Shown: one piece after another, positions 7,862-17,471 of the stretch
How positions within the stretch are numbered: the stretch's first letter is position 1
Layout of the letters: each line of letters opens with the position of its first letter
Virus record (IMG/VR): IMGVR_UViG_3300020185_000123
Location: 1-37,785 of that record
Strand: one strand, 5' to 3'
Origin: a virus
DNA: 37,785 nt
The notes under the pieces: model-generated
What the model was told of the DNA's origin: nothing
Databases searched by the model: none
What the model saw: the letters and a program-made list of their open reading frames with translations, nothing else
Position numbers and translations under genes: made by a program

Positions 7862-9361
7862 ATGGCAGATCACCAAACAGTTTTATTTGCATCATTCGAT
7901 ACAAGTCAATTTTTAGATCCGGAGTCAAACTTTATTAATTACTCGAATGATAATCGAGCAATTCTTAACCCGGTACCAGCTACAATCTATTTTTCGATCT
8001 GCGCGCGCGATGTCAATCAGATTACACCGAGTATTAATTTTACATCAAATGGCGTCGATGGGCTTGGAGATTCAATCGATACGTTCAATATACCTACTAT
8101 AAACTTCACAAATCAAAAAATATATTTTATAGCTAGATATAAAGAAGATGTTATACCATTTAAAAGAGAACCGTTAATTCAAAGTACAATAGATTTTCTT
8201 ATAACTCAGAATACTGCAGATACTATAAGAATATTTAACACTAATAATGAATCTGTTATAATCAATGAAGGAGACCTAATATTATCCTTAATAACATCAA
8301 ACAGTTCAGTGGTACCGGAGACGTCTGCTACTTTTGAGAGTAATTTTAACAATATTTCCGGTACCGCCGGAGGCTTCTTTAAAGGTTATGTTACTAGCAC
8401 ATTAACAGGTGAAGATATGAGGATTCGAATGATATATAACTCCTCAACATTGAGTGAAACATTTACATCATATTCGACACCATTTAATATATACAGCGCT
8501 AACGGAGTATATGATATTCGTAAAGAAAACGAAGATAACAACCAGACGCTTAATTATAAAAATTTAATATACCAAGATGTTCTATTAAATAAACCTCAAT
8601 TTTTTGATAACTTACTTGGCCAGGCAGTTGGTAACGATAATAGCTCTACTGATACTCTAGGTATAAAGATGTTTGAAAAAACTACTAATTTTGTCTCTAA
8701 TATAGCTGATGTAGATTATTGTAATTTAAGAGCTCTCATATCTATGCTTAATAGTTTAGATATAGATTTTGAAGAATATAATCAACAATTCCCACCTACC
8801 TTGCAGCGATTAATAGACATACTCTCTGTAAATTTCTCAAGACAAATTGCTAAGAAAAATGAATTTCAATTAAACTTTGATGATAAGGGGTTTACCTCAA
8901 AGACAATATTTGGTAAAAATAAAGGCGATTATCTTCCAATAGATACCACTATATTATATACGGGCAGCCAATCTAAATATATAATAGCTTACGAGAAGTT
9001 TAGTGAAAACTATACCCTTGTTAATACAAATATTCTTAGTGCTACCGAAGTTGACTATAGGACTATTAACTCCTACGCACTTTCAAGCTATAATGACAGC
9101 TGGGGCTGGGGCTTAGTGTTACCTAAAGATGTTAGCGGTATAGCTATTCAACCATATTACGAATTTTACGACTATAATAATACCGTCGATGGTACGTTAA
9201 TAGCAGACTTTATTGATTATACTAACTCAAACTGCACATACTTACAGACTATATCATCATATAATGAAATTATAGGTAAAGACGGGGTAGCTGATAGCTT
9301 AATACAATATAATTTATATAGTAGCTGCGGCCTTATTTCAGGTACAGAGTATAACGATTAA
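7862..9361 (+). CDS. Putative baseplate/tail structural protein
   Basis: 499 residues with no motif I recognise. The N-terminal half is beta-rich (Asn, Thr, Ile, Ser). The centre, about residues 275-340, has helices with DYCNLRALISMLNSLDIDF and LQRLIDILSVNFSRQI, followed by a segment of beta strands and aromatic-rich loops (DSWGWGLVLPKD). This helix plus 'FDDKGF-KTIFGKNKGDYL' arrangement resembles the large structural proteins that follow gp6 in marine T4-like phages. A late-promoter motif precedes it at 5 nt. Baseplate membership is inferred from location between gp6 and a collar fibre gene. Confidence 0.7.
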   Translation: MADHQTVLFASFDTSQFLDPESNFINYSNDNRAILNPVPATIYFSICARDVNQITPSINFTSNGVDGLGDSIDTFNIPTINFTNQKIYFIARYKEDVIPFKREPLIQSTIDFLITQNTADTIRIFNTNNESVIINEGDLILSLITSNSSVVPETSATFESNFNNISGTAGGFFKGYVTSTLTGEDMRIRMIYNSSTLSETFTSYSTPFNIYSANGVYDIRKENEDNNQTLNYKNLIYQDVLLNKPQFFDNLLGQAVGNDNSSTDTLGIKMFEKTTNFVSNIADVDYCNLRALISMLNSLDIDFEEYNQQFPPTLQRLIDILSVNFSRQIAKKNEFQLNFDDKGFTSKTIFGKNKGDYLPIDTTILYTGSQSKYIIAYEKFSENYTLVNTNILSATEVDYRTINSYALSSYNDSWGWGLVLPKDVSGIAIQPYYEFYDYNNTVDGTLIADFIDYTNSNCTYLQTISSYNEIIGKDGVADSLIQYNLYSSCGLISGTEYND

Positions 9362-9364
9362 ATA
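9357..9364 (+). promoter_or_regulatory. Late-promoter-like ATTAAATA
   Basis: TAAATA core overlapping the stop codon of the previous gene; 7 nt to the ATG at 9372, giving a predicted 2-nt leader. Confidence 0.5.
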
Positions 9365-9371
9365 TTTCTAT

Positions 9372-11738
9372 ATGGCCGAGATCGTAGCAGAAGTTTTAGT
9401 ATATAATAGTATCACCAATGCATTGGATGATAAAAAATTTGACGGTCGCTCGCCCTTCTCATTAATAGAGTTCTTAAACTATACCGGAGCTTTAGAAAAA
9501 ACGTCAGATGAACTTAATCTATATAACATCTATTTACGTAAATGGCAAGATACAGCTAATGTAACATTAACAAATATTAATGCAGACTTAAAGACTCAAT
9601 TTTTATCCTTCTTAAGTGAAGTCAAAATATTTTATACTACACCTGAAGAGAAGAGATATCTAGATAATATAAACCTAGAAGATGATGAGCAGCTTTCTAT
9701 TGCAATTCCTTTCTTCGCTCGAAAAATTAAAGATATCTCGCAATATTTCGCAAAAAAGCGAAAGGAGGTCGCGCGCGATGTTCAGTATGTTAAGAGAAAG
9801 GGATCTCATACAGGTCTTACCGATGCTATTAAGATAGAATTATTAGATATTTATAGCGGAGATGATATAATAACAGGGTTGACTATACCTGAAGATATTG
9901 GAACTTTCATTAATAATATATCAATTGAGGTAGAAAATAATTATGATATTTTTAATGATTATTATGATTTAGATCCTGGCCAGGAGCCAGCTTTTTATGA
10001 TACTGTGTCCGGTAATAGGTATGATTACTTTACATCCAATACAAATATAATAAGCGGTGCATTTTTTTACGATACCGAACAAGCGATTAAGGATATTATA
10101 AACACTCAAGGAGTCGTATTAAAAGAAATTCCCGGTCTTTTGGTGGATTTCGATACTACTGATACATCATCTTTACCTAATACATTTTTTCAAGACTATC
10201 AGAATACCGGTAGTTCGAATTTAAAATATCTATTACAAGCGGAGTTAATACAGAACTATATGGGTACTGATATGTACTATATTTCGTCTAATTCAAATAA
10301 TCAAGTATTATCGGGTAAAATGTTTGACGCGTCATACCCTCATAGAAATTTACTTAATATAAATAATGCCGCTACTATTCAAGTGTCAAGTGATCAGATA
10401 CAGAGTGAGCGTGATGTTGGGTTATTCTATAAGCCTACAAATTTTGGTATAATTAAGATCGACGCAGCATTTGAACCGGTACTCGATACCCGGACTATCG
10501 AAAAAGATACGGTATATATGTTTCCTGATCCTGCTAGATACGGTAACATTGATGGAGTGGGAGGCGCGCCTCGAACATCACCATTTATCTTTGTACTCAA
10601 AAACACGGAGTTTAAAAACAATTCATCATCTTTCGGTAAACCTCTAGTTAAGAGTAATAGTGATGATCAAAACTTTTATAGCTATTCATCTTTAGAACAA
10701 GATAATTTTAAAATAGATAATATATCCCCATTATATGGAATCGAGTCTGGTAAGCTTTCAGGTAATATATTTAAAGAAGTTGGTGATATATACGGTAATA
10801 TATATTTTGTTGTAAATCCTACTAATTTTTTAAATAGGAATATTTCAGGCTTTACACCTACAGTTCCTCCTCTAGAGATAGCTCCTACTGAAATTGTAGA
10901 ATTACCGACAGAGGAAAAAATGACTATTAATGGTAAGTTGAATACAGCAAAGGATATTTTAGTATATAATACTATTAGAGATGCATACGAGTCAATTAAC
11001 TCTGCTCTAAGTAGTGTATTCGACAAATATATATATGATAATAAAATTTATACAGAATTAAATAATAATATAATTGATGTCGATATATTTCAAAATACCT
11101 TTTTCTTTAGAACTTCTAGCTATCTAATTACAGAAAATATAACATACAATACCAATGGTTCATTTAGTTCTAAATCATTCGTATCGCGCGTCAAAAAAGT
11201 TAATACCGGTATTGTAGTATATCAAAATCGGCAGCAAATTAGTAATATAAGTAATCCAGTAAGATTGGATAATAATGTATTTACTATAAAAGCTGAGAGT
11301 ACTTTAACAACATCGCCGATTAACGCTAGAACGTTTAACTTCTCTATATTTAAATATAACTTAGATACTCAGAAAGAAGTTAATATAATAGACGAAAATA
11401 CCACAAATCGAAGCTATTTTGCTGAAAACTTTACCTTTGATGTAGGTACGAGTATATCGCAGATAAAGACTATGAAATTATCTTATAATAGCTATCAAGA
11501 GAAATTTTTCCTAATGACGGATTTTGCGGATATTAACAATGCTAATAATCTTCATGTACTAGTTTTTAGTATAAAAGGCAATAAATTAAATATATTTCAA
11601 AATTTTGTTATAACCCCCGATAATTATAATAATACAAATAATTTCTATAAACAACGCGAGTTTACAGATAATTTTATATTTCAATCTCTTTCATCTACCC
11701 CAACCCAAACTACTTTTAATGGCGCACTTAACTTCTAG
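9372..11738 (+). CDS. Large putative baseplate structural protein (VrlC-like position)
   Basis: 788 residues. The first 160 residues are helical (SPFSLIEFLNYTGALEKTSDEL and a conserved-looking block ending AIPFFARKIKDISQYFAKKRKEVARD), the rest is beta-rich with many Asn/Ser/Tyr. The helical block 'PFFARKIKDISxYFxxKRxxV' is typical of the large virion proteins (often annotated VrlC-like) next to gp6 in marine T4-like phages. That family assignment is from memory and is not certain. The gene might replace T4 gp7 by position. It ends with TAG inside the next gene, overlapping it by 20 nt. Confidence 0.7.
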   Translation: MAEIVAEVLVYNSITNALDDKKFDGRSPFSLIEFLNYTGALEKTSDELNLYNIYLRKWQDTANVTLTNINADLKTQFLSFLSEVKIFYTTPEEKRYLDNINLEDDEQLSIAIPFFARKIKDISQYFAKKRKEVARDVQYVKRKGSHTGLTDAIKIELLDIYSGDDIITGLTIPEDIGTFINNISIEVENNYDIFNDYYDLDPGQEPAFYDTVSGNRYDYFTSNTNIISGAFFYDTEQAIKDIINTQGVVLKEIPGLLVDFDTTDTSSLPNTFFQDYQNTGSSNLKYLLQAELIQNYMGTDMYYISSNSNNQVLSGKMFDASYPHRNLLNINNAATIQVSSDQIQSERDVGLFYKPTNFGIIKIDAAFEPVLDTRTIEKDTVYMFPDPARYGNIDGVGGAPRTSPFIFVLKNTEFKNNSSSFGKPLVKSNSDDQNFYSYSSLEQDNFKIDNISPLYGIESGKLSGNIFKEVGDIYGNIYFVVNPTNFLNRNISGFTPTVPPLEIAPTEIVELPTEEKMTINGKLNTAKDILVYNTIRDAYESINSALSSVFDKYIYDNKIYTELNNNIIDVDIFQNTFFFRTSSYLITENITYNTNGSFSSKSFVSRVKKVNTGIVVYQNRQQISNISNPVRLDNNVFTIKAESTLTTSPINARTFNFSIFKYNLDTQKEVNIIDENTTNRSYFAENFTFDVGTSISQIKTMKLSYNSYQEKFFLMTDFADINNANNLHVLVFSIKGNKLNIFQNFVITPDNYNNTNNFYKQREFTDNFIFQSLSSTPTQTTFNGALNF

Positions 11739-12831
11739 ACATAAATTAACTATAGATATATCTAACGCTGTACCTACTACTTCAGCTGAAACATATAATC
11801 ATATATATGCTATTCAGGGCCCGACTGATGTATTATTTGTGCTATCGGGGATTGATTTAGGATCTACCGGTATATATGATTTTACGGTGAATTATGGTGA
11901 CGGTTCAGTTATTAAAAATATAGAACCGCTATTTATTAATAGATTACCTACAGAGCTGAGCTTAAGTGCCGTGCAACATACATACTATCAAACTGCCTCC
12001 TCTTCATCTGAAGTTAATGCTCAAATAGTAGCTAGATATTTATCAGTTGGAGGTAATGTGCCATCTACAGTTACTCATAATATCAACATAAAGCAATCTG
12101 CAGGTAGTACTATTGAAAAAAACATCGAAGTTCTCAATACTCAGTTATTTACTATATCAGCTGCAGCTGTGCCTTTAATGAATTTAGAGTCTGACGAAAA
12201 TATTATATATCCATGTGCCTTTTTTGAAATTGAAGAAGTTGAGAGAGTTGATGATAACATATATATAAATACAGACCCTGAAGATATCGACTTAGATGCT
12301 GAATATTTATATAGATCAGATGTTACGTTAATCCCCGCGGATTTAAATAACGTTGAGTTACAAGCGCTTTCAGGTTCTGGATTTACATTACAAGGGAAGA
12401 GTGGTAAGTTATATACAATTGTATTCGGTATAACCGGAGATGATCCTAGATATACATATACACAAAATACGACATCCATTGTATTATCTACAGATATAAC
12501 CATATATCAAGGGATAACAGGGTTGCAGGATACAATAACAACATTATTTGATATTAACGGTTTAGTAGGTACTGAATTTAGTTTAATTAGTAGCGCCGGT
12601 AATGATATATATTTCTACCAGAGTAATCAATTACCACCAGAAGCTACATTATATACGTATACAACTAGTGTATCATCTACAACTGCAGTAGGGGGGTATA
12701 CTCCTTACACCGCTACTGATAATATATATTCATATACTACTAACTCATTCGGACCTTCAGGTAATATCGGATTAAGCGCAGTTAATAGAATGAAGACCGA
12801 TCCAAACGGGTTATTAATAAGAGCTTTATAA
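11719..12831 (+). CDS. Virion protein with PKD-like motif
   Basis: 370 residues. A PKD-like element sits at residues about 46-95: YDFTVNYGDGS, then VQHTYYQTAS. This is the second such protein in the module, the other being at 7061-7840. The rest is beta-rich with Thr/Ser/Tyr-rich loops and no enzyme motif. Its start lies 20 nt inside the previous gene, and it has neither a TAAATA motif nor a clear Shine-Dalgarno, so coupling to the 788-residue gene is likely. A role in the baseplate or as a fibre attachment is inferred from neighbours. Confidence 0.7.
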   Translation: MAHLTSRHKLTIDISNAVPTTSAETYNHIYAIQGPTDVLFVLSGIDLGSTGIYDFTVNYGDGSVIKNIEPLFINRLPTELSLSAVQHTYYQTASSSSEVNAQIVARYLSVGGNVPSTVTHNINIKQSAGSTIEKNIEVLNTQLFTISAAAVPLMNLESDENIIYPCAFFEIEEVERVDDNIYINTDPEDIDLDAEYLYRSDVTLIPADLNNVELQALSGSGFTLQGKSGKLYTIVFGITGDDPRYTYTQNTTSIVLSTDITIYQGITGLQDTITTLFDINGLVGTEFSLISSAGNDIYFYQSNQLPPEATLYTYTTSVSSTTAVGGYTPYTATDNIYSYTTNSFGPSGNIGLSAVNRMKTDPNGLLIRAL

Positions 12832-12837
12832 TAAATA
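12830..12837 (+). promoter_or_regulatory. Late-promoter-like AATAAATA
   Basis: TAAATA core, 5 nt to the ATG at 12843, overlapping the stop of the previous gene. Confidence 0.55.
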
Positions 12838-12842
12838 ATATT

Positions 12843-14777
12843 ATGGCGACCGATATAAAGATTTCAGAGTTAAACGAAATAACCGCAAATGACGATATTA
12901 ATTACATTATTGTTAATGATAGAGAGAATGCCGGTGATGAGGGCATTACAAAGAAAATTACATTAGAGAATTTTCTGACACCTAATATTGTCCAGGAAAC
13001 TAATATTCTTAATGATGCTGTTACTAGGGACAAAATAGAAGATTTAGCAGTCGACTGTTCTAAGATAGCCAGTAATACAATAACATGTAATCAAATTTTA
13101 GGATGCACTATTAACAACCCTTCTCTAGATAGTAATAGTGTAGATAATAGAGTTCTAAATAACAATTGCAATTTTACTGTTAAGGGGTTATTAGTTAACG
13201 ATGGTTGTATTAATATCAGTAACCCAACTAACGGTTGTTTGCAGATAACTTCCGGAGTAACAAGATTAAACGGAGTACAGTATAATTGGCCAGATATACA
13301 GACAGCAGATCGATTTCTTAAGACTGATGGATCTGGTAATTTATCATGGCAGGAAGCTGTCCCAGGCGAGTCGACCGCGTTAGTTTTTGCTGAAATTATG
13401 CCTGTTGGTACGATTATACCATGGGGCGGTGCTGATGATATACCTGATGATAAATGGTTAGCATGTAATGGTGGTCTTTTTAACGGTCCTCAATATCCAG
13501 AGTTATCTGCAGCGATTGGAGAGAACTTTGGAGCAAGAATCGGTGAAGGCTTTAGGTTACCGGATTTGAGAGGTAAAGTACCTGTAGGATCGGCACCGAA
13601 TGGAGCTAGTGACGGTACTGATACTTGCAATTTTGATTTAGGAGCTACCGGCGGTAAGTATAATCACCGACTTACTTCACAGCAATCTGGATTACCTTCG
13701 CATAAACATATAAATGGGCTAGGGATGACTAATGAAAGTAGCAACCTGTTCGGTGGTTGTGGTCTTGGAGGCGCGTTCAGCGATTACCCGCTGACGTGCG
13801 ATAAAGTCTCACATAACGGTTGTAAGGGCGACTTTTCGCCATACACTCAAACCGTGAGTAGCGACGCGGCTCAATCTCACAATAACATTCAACCATATAT
13901 GGTAACAAAGTATATTATTAAGGCGAGGCCTGATGATATTCAGCAATTTAATCCAGAGGTGGGCCCTGGTCTATCTGCAAGGGATGTTACAGGTCAAACT
14001 GCTAACGTAACACTTACTAGTTTAGAGATCGGTCTAAAGGTATCTGATGATTTTGAATTTGATACAGGTGGTAGATTGGCATTAGTTGATCCAAATTATA
14101 GACCAGGCGAGATTATCGAGTCCTTTAGTGCCTTATCTAATGGTAGAAACGTTACAATTAGGAGCGGTACATACACAATGCCAAATGTAACGTTACATTA
14201 TGATGTAAATCCAGCCATAGTGCCAACGCCCCTAACCAACGCTCTTACTCGTTACCTAGGTGATATCAGTACTCCTTATCTGAGTGCTGCAGCAAACACT
14301 GGTTATACCTACGATGTAACAGGAAGTCTTATTAGATATAAATTACCTGCTAACGCGACAAGAGTGAAGTATACATTTACTTATAACTGGAGCCACATTG
14401 CTGCTTATAACAACCCGTTATTCTACTTCACCCCATTCATCGGTGGCGGGGAAGGCACTACCTCCGATGATGAAACTTGGACACGTCTAACCGAGCTAGC
14501 AGTGACCCCCGCTCAATATGGTTCATTTGAAGGGCAACATGCCGCGAGTATATATCTAGAAATAACTGATATTGCACAAGAAGAAGACGTAGAAAAGGGA
14601 ATAATATACAGAGGAAACTGGCCTTCAGGCGGTAGAAGTTTGCTTTGGAATGCTGGGATATACAACGCATCATACCCGGTACGATTATACACTAACTATC
14701 ATCTTCAAAAATCATTTGGCTCAGTCGCCGCCATAAAATTTATACCACCTTCTATAGAAATAACAACTTACGCGTAA
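12843..14777 (+). CDS. Short tail fibre with phage collar domain
   Basis: 644 residues. Residues 1-50 form a short N-terminal adaptor (IKISELNEITANDDINYIIV, then KKITLENF) shared in style with other fibres in the window. Residues about 70-135 are a Cys-rich, repetitive strand region. Residues about 187-250 are a phage tail collar domain (PF07484-type): MPVGTIIPWGG, then WLACNGG, FRLPDLRGKVPVG. That domain is known from T4 gp12 and many fibre tips. The C-terminal 250 residues are beta-rich, possibly a receptor-binding jelly roll. Last gene of the + strand structural block. The fibre call is firm; the receptor is unknown. Confidence 0.85.
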   Translation: MATDIKISELNEITANDDINYIIVNDRENAGDEGITKKITLENFLTPNIVQETNILNDAVTRDKIEDLAVDCSKIASNTITCNQILGCTINNPSLDSNSVDNRVLNNNCNFTVKGLLVNDGCINISNPTNGCLQITSGVTRLNGVQYNWPDIQTADRFLKTDGSGNLSWQEAVPGESTALVFAEIMPVGTIIPWGGADDIPDDKWLACNGGLFNGPQYPELSAAIGENFGARIGEGFRLPDLRGKVPVGSAPNGASDGTDTCNFDLGATGGKYNHRLTSQQSGLPSHKHINGLGMTNESSNLFGGCGLGGAFSDYPLTCDKVSHNGCKGDFSPYTQTVSSDAAQSHNNIQPYMVTKYIIKARPDDIQQFNPEVGPGLSARDVTGQTANVTLTSLEIGLKVSDDFEFDTGGRLALVDPNYRPGEIIESFSALSNGRNVTIRSGTYTMPNVTLHYDVNPAIVPTPLTNALTRYLGDISTPYLSAAANTGYTYDVTGSLIRYKLPANATRVKYTFTYNWSHIAAYNNPLFYFTPFIGGGEGTTSDDETWTRLTELAVTPAQYGSFEGQHAASIYLEITDIAQEEDVEKGIIYRGNWPSGGRSLLWNAGIYNASYPVRLYTNYHLQKSFGSVAAIKFIPPSIEITTYA

Positions 14778-14804
14778 GCAAATAAAGCTGTAGTAAGAAA
14801 CTAA

Positions 14805-15557
14805 TTAAAAGGATTGAATATTCTTTAACTCTTCTACCTCAGCGTTAAGGCGCTTGACCTCTTCGATAAGAACAGGAATAAGCTTAATGTAATCTACTGC
14901 TAGATAACCATTATCCCGTTCTTTAACAATAGATGGCAGTACCTCTTGAACATCCTGAGCTATTACACCTAAGTCGTTTCCTTCTCTATCAGACTCTTCA
15001 TTCCAAGTGAAGGAATAACCAGTTAAGCTATTAACAATACTCTGTGTATTGCAGATAACGTTAAGATCGTCTTTAAGTCTGCAATCTGAAGAATAGAAAG
15101 CGATAACATCAGCTCCAGCTGTTATACAACCATCAACGTTAAGATTACCAGTTACACATAAATCAGCAGCTACCCGTGTTGGGTTAGTAGTACTTGTACA
15201 TGTGCTAGTTACGCTAAGCTTATTGGTTAATACATTAAGACCGCCTCCGTCAACATCAGCGCCGTTCAACGTAGCACAACCGCTGCTAAATGTACCGGTC
15301 ACTTGACCGGTACCGCACATGAACGCGTTACTGATAATAGTAGCACAACCACAAATAGTGGTATTGCCATCAATACAACTAGGTCCTCCAATACAAACAC
15401 CTTCGCCTTGAACACCTAATTGTATTGCACTAGCTCCACCGGTACTGTCGCGGACGGTACATCTATTACCCGGTGTTAATATATCATTATCTAAATTGCC
15501 TATATTAATTATAGACTTAAAAGTTCCACATATTTCACAGCCTCTAAAATCACTCAT
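14805..15557 (-). CDS. Fibre protein with S74 intramolecular chaperone
   Basis: 250 residues. The first 150 are short strand repeats very rich in Cys and Gly (for example GNTTICGCATIISNAFMCG), typical of a triple beta-helix shaft. From residue 156, SSDCRLKDDLN begins a Peptidase_S74 domain, followed by GYSFTWNEES, LGVIAQDVQEVLPSIV and a C-terminal coiled coil (VLIEEVKRLNAEVEELKNI). In this family the domain trimerises the fibre and then cuts itself off before the Ser of the SD-x-R-x-K motif; here the Ser is residue 157, which would release a 94-residue chaperone. AATAAATA lies 5 nt before its ATG. Unusually short for an S74 fibre, so it may assemble with another fibre protein. Confidence 0.88.
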   Translation of the reverse strand: MSDFRGCEICGTFKSIINIGNLDNDILTPGNRCTVRDSTGGASAIQLGVQGEGVCIGGPSCIDGNTTICGCATIISNAFMCGTGQVTGTFSSGCATLNGADVDGGGLNVLTNKLSVTSTCTSTTNPTRVAADLCVTGNLNVDGCITAGADVIAFYSSDCRLKDDLNVICNTQSIVNSLTGYSFTWNEESDREGNDLGVIAQDVQEVLPSIVKERDNGYLAVDYIKLIPVLIEEVKRLNAEVEELKNIQSF

Positions 15558-15562
15558 AATAA

Positions 15563-15570
15563 TATTTATT
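15563..15570 (-). promoter_or_regulatory. Late-promoter-like AATAAATA
   Basis: TAAATA core, 5 nt to the ATG at 15557; predicted +1 on the ATG. Confidence 0.55.
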
Positions 15571-15585
15571 CAATTGTCTAATATA

Positions 15586-17400
15586 TTATGTTATATATCT
15601 AGGAGTAGTTATAGGATATTTTTTATTTGTAATCCTACCCTGTAATACTGATAATACATACTCCTGGTAATCTACAATTTTATTAATACATCTATTAATT
15701 ACTTGAGGCGTAACAACTTCATTAGGCCCAACAAACATATCATAATCTTTAGCATAGTATAATGTACTAGATAATGTCGTTTTTGTGTTTAATTTTAGTT
15801 CAGAGTATTGATCGTATGTCAATATAAATTTTGATTGTATAAACGAAGACATCACATCTAGATTAGATATTAGCTTTTTAAAGCTTTTATTAAAAGTTAA
15901 ACTATTAAAGTATTGATCTGTAACATATATATCATTTAAATCAAATATTACATATAATTCATTTTCCTGAACCGATAATCTGTTATTAGTTTCGTTACAC
16001 CTTAAAATTTTATCTAACCCAGTATAATCTTCGGTCACAGGATTAAACCCAGCTACCTTTTTATTTAATATAAACAAGGAATCATAATCATTATCTTCAT
16101 CTAAAATAGCTGCGTCCCATATTTCATTATCCGTACCGGTTAATCCAGCATTACCCGTCTTGGCCCAATCGAACTTACCGATAGGTATATTACCACCAAC
16201 GTTAAAGTACTTATAGGTGTTATATGTTGTCATTATATAAAATATATTACTATTATTCTTTGAAAATAATATCTTTGTAGGTCTTTCATATGGATTAAAT
16301 GTATTACCTATTTCCACTTCTTGCGCCGGTTGCTTAAAGTCAGTGCCAAGCTTTAAGACTTTAAAATTAGAGAGTAATATGTATAATGACCTATCAACGG
16401 TATTAATTGCAAAACTTACTGGCTCGCTATCCTTAATTTCTTTACTAGTAAATCTCCTAATAAAAGATAAATCACTACCCAATACAACAAAACTTTTTGT
16501 GCCGCTATTATACGTGTAGAGTTCGCCTAGACCGTATTCTATTATATTAGCGCCGGATAGTACACCGTTACCTGTTGTATTAATTTCAACACCGCCTAGA
16601 TTTAAATATTCTAGATCATTTCCAGTTATTCTCGAATCATTAACTAGCGGGTCAATATACAGTCTATATATTTGATTATGAGCCACATCACTAACAAACA
16701 ATAGATCTTTATTATTTGTTGTTATATCCGCAATATTTTCATACGCGCGTGTATTAAACCCATCAACAAACCCAGTAGATGCTCTAAATGTATATGTAGT
16801 CCCAGTACTTACGTTCGGGCAAGTAAATGCATATATACTATTATCTGTAGCGTATATCGATATAAATGTATCAGGATTTATTTGCTCGGGGCCTACCTTT
16901 CGAGGTATAACTTCAAATCTTTTTAAATTTTGAAGACCTGACGCGGCGTTTGATAGACTCTCAATACTTCTAAATATTTCCGTTTCTAGACCAAAATTAC
17001 CAGCCCCAGCAGCAGTAACTCCAATAAACCCAGTATACCCTTCCGGTAAGTCGTTAGTTTGGGTAGCTGTAAAATTAAAGAGCTCGAGAAAATTATCATT
17101 TAATCTTTTAAGCTTTCTATTAATACTATTTTGATTTATAAAATCGCTCGGCTGAAATTTTATATCTTGATATACATATGGTAGTTTAAGATTTTCTAGA
17201 GGTATTCTATTGAAGTATAACTTTTGTTCTATATATTTTGCCAGTGCATTATCTCTAATATTCAGAAGACTAGAAGTGGTAGTAACTTCACGACCGCTAT
17301 AAAAATTACCATCTGTAACATTATAGTATCCTGTATATGTTTCGCCATTTAATAATAGCGTATCCCCGGTGGTGTAGTTAAATAAGATCCTATTATTCAT
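15586..17400 (-). CDS. Putative fibre/structural protein with propeller-like repeats
   Basis: 604 residues. Residues about 165-420 contain repeated short blades of the type 'x-SIYATDNSIYAF', 'DLLFVSDVAHNQIYRL', 'RSLYILLSNFKVLKL' and 'NIFYIMTTYNTYKYF', which resemble NHL or similar beta-propeller repeats. The N-terminal 100 residues include a helical region (NQNSINRKLKRLNDNFLELFNF). No catalytic motif is evident. The late-like motif AATAAATA is 12 nt from the start, the longest spacing in this set. The large protein at 24265-27891 has similar propeller-like stretches, so the two may be related fibre components. Function beyond that is unknown. Confidence 0.65.
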   Translation of the reverse strand: MNNRILFNYTTGDTLLLNGETYTGYYNVTDGNFYSGREVTTTSSLLNIRDNALAKYIEQKLYFNRIPLENLKLPYVYQDIKFQPSDFINQNSINRKLKRLNDNFLELFNFTATQTNDLPEGYTGFIGVTAAGAGNFGLETEIFRSIESLSNAASGLQNLKRFEVIPRKVGPEQINPDTFISIYATDNSIYAFTCPNVSTGTTYTFRASTGFVDGFNTRAYENIADITTNNKDLLFVSDVAHNQIYRLYIDPLVNDSRITGNDLEYLNLGGVEINTTGNGVLSGANIIEYGLGELYTYNSGTKSFVVLGSDLSFIRRFTSKEIKDSEPVSFAINTVDRSLYILLSNFKVLKLGTDFKQPAQEVEIGNTFNPYERPTKILFSKNNSNIFYIMTTYNTYKYFNVGGNIPIGKFDWAKTGNAGLTGTDNEIWDAAILDEDNDYDSLFILNKKVAGFNPVTEDYTGLDKILRCNETNNRLSVQENELYVIFDLNDIYVTDQYFNSLTFNKSFKKLISNLDVMSSFIQSKFILTYDQYSELKLNTKTTLSSTLYYAKDYDMFVGPNEVVTPQVINRCINKIVDYQEYVLSVLQGRITNKKYPITTPRYIT

Positions 17401-17412
17401 GAGTTATACTAA

Positions 17413-17420
17413 TATTTATT
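17413..17420 (-). promoter_or_regulatory. Late-promoter-like AATAAATA
   Basis: TAAATA core, 12 nt from the ATG at 17400. This is an outlier and would give a leader of about 7 nt. Confidence 0.4.
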
Positions 17421-17456
17421 TTTAACCACCACTTACACATAAAATACGTTAGATAT

Positions 17457-17464
17457 ACTAAATA
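17457..17464 (+). promoter_or_regulatory. Late-promoter-like ACTAAATA
   Basis: TAAATA core with 7 nt to the ATG at 17472; predicted 2-nt leader for the giant fibre gene. Confidence 0.5.
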
Positions 17465-17471
17465 TTTAGAT

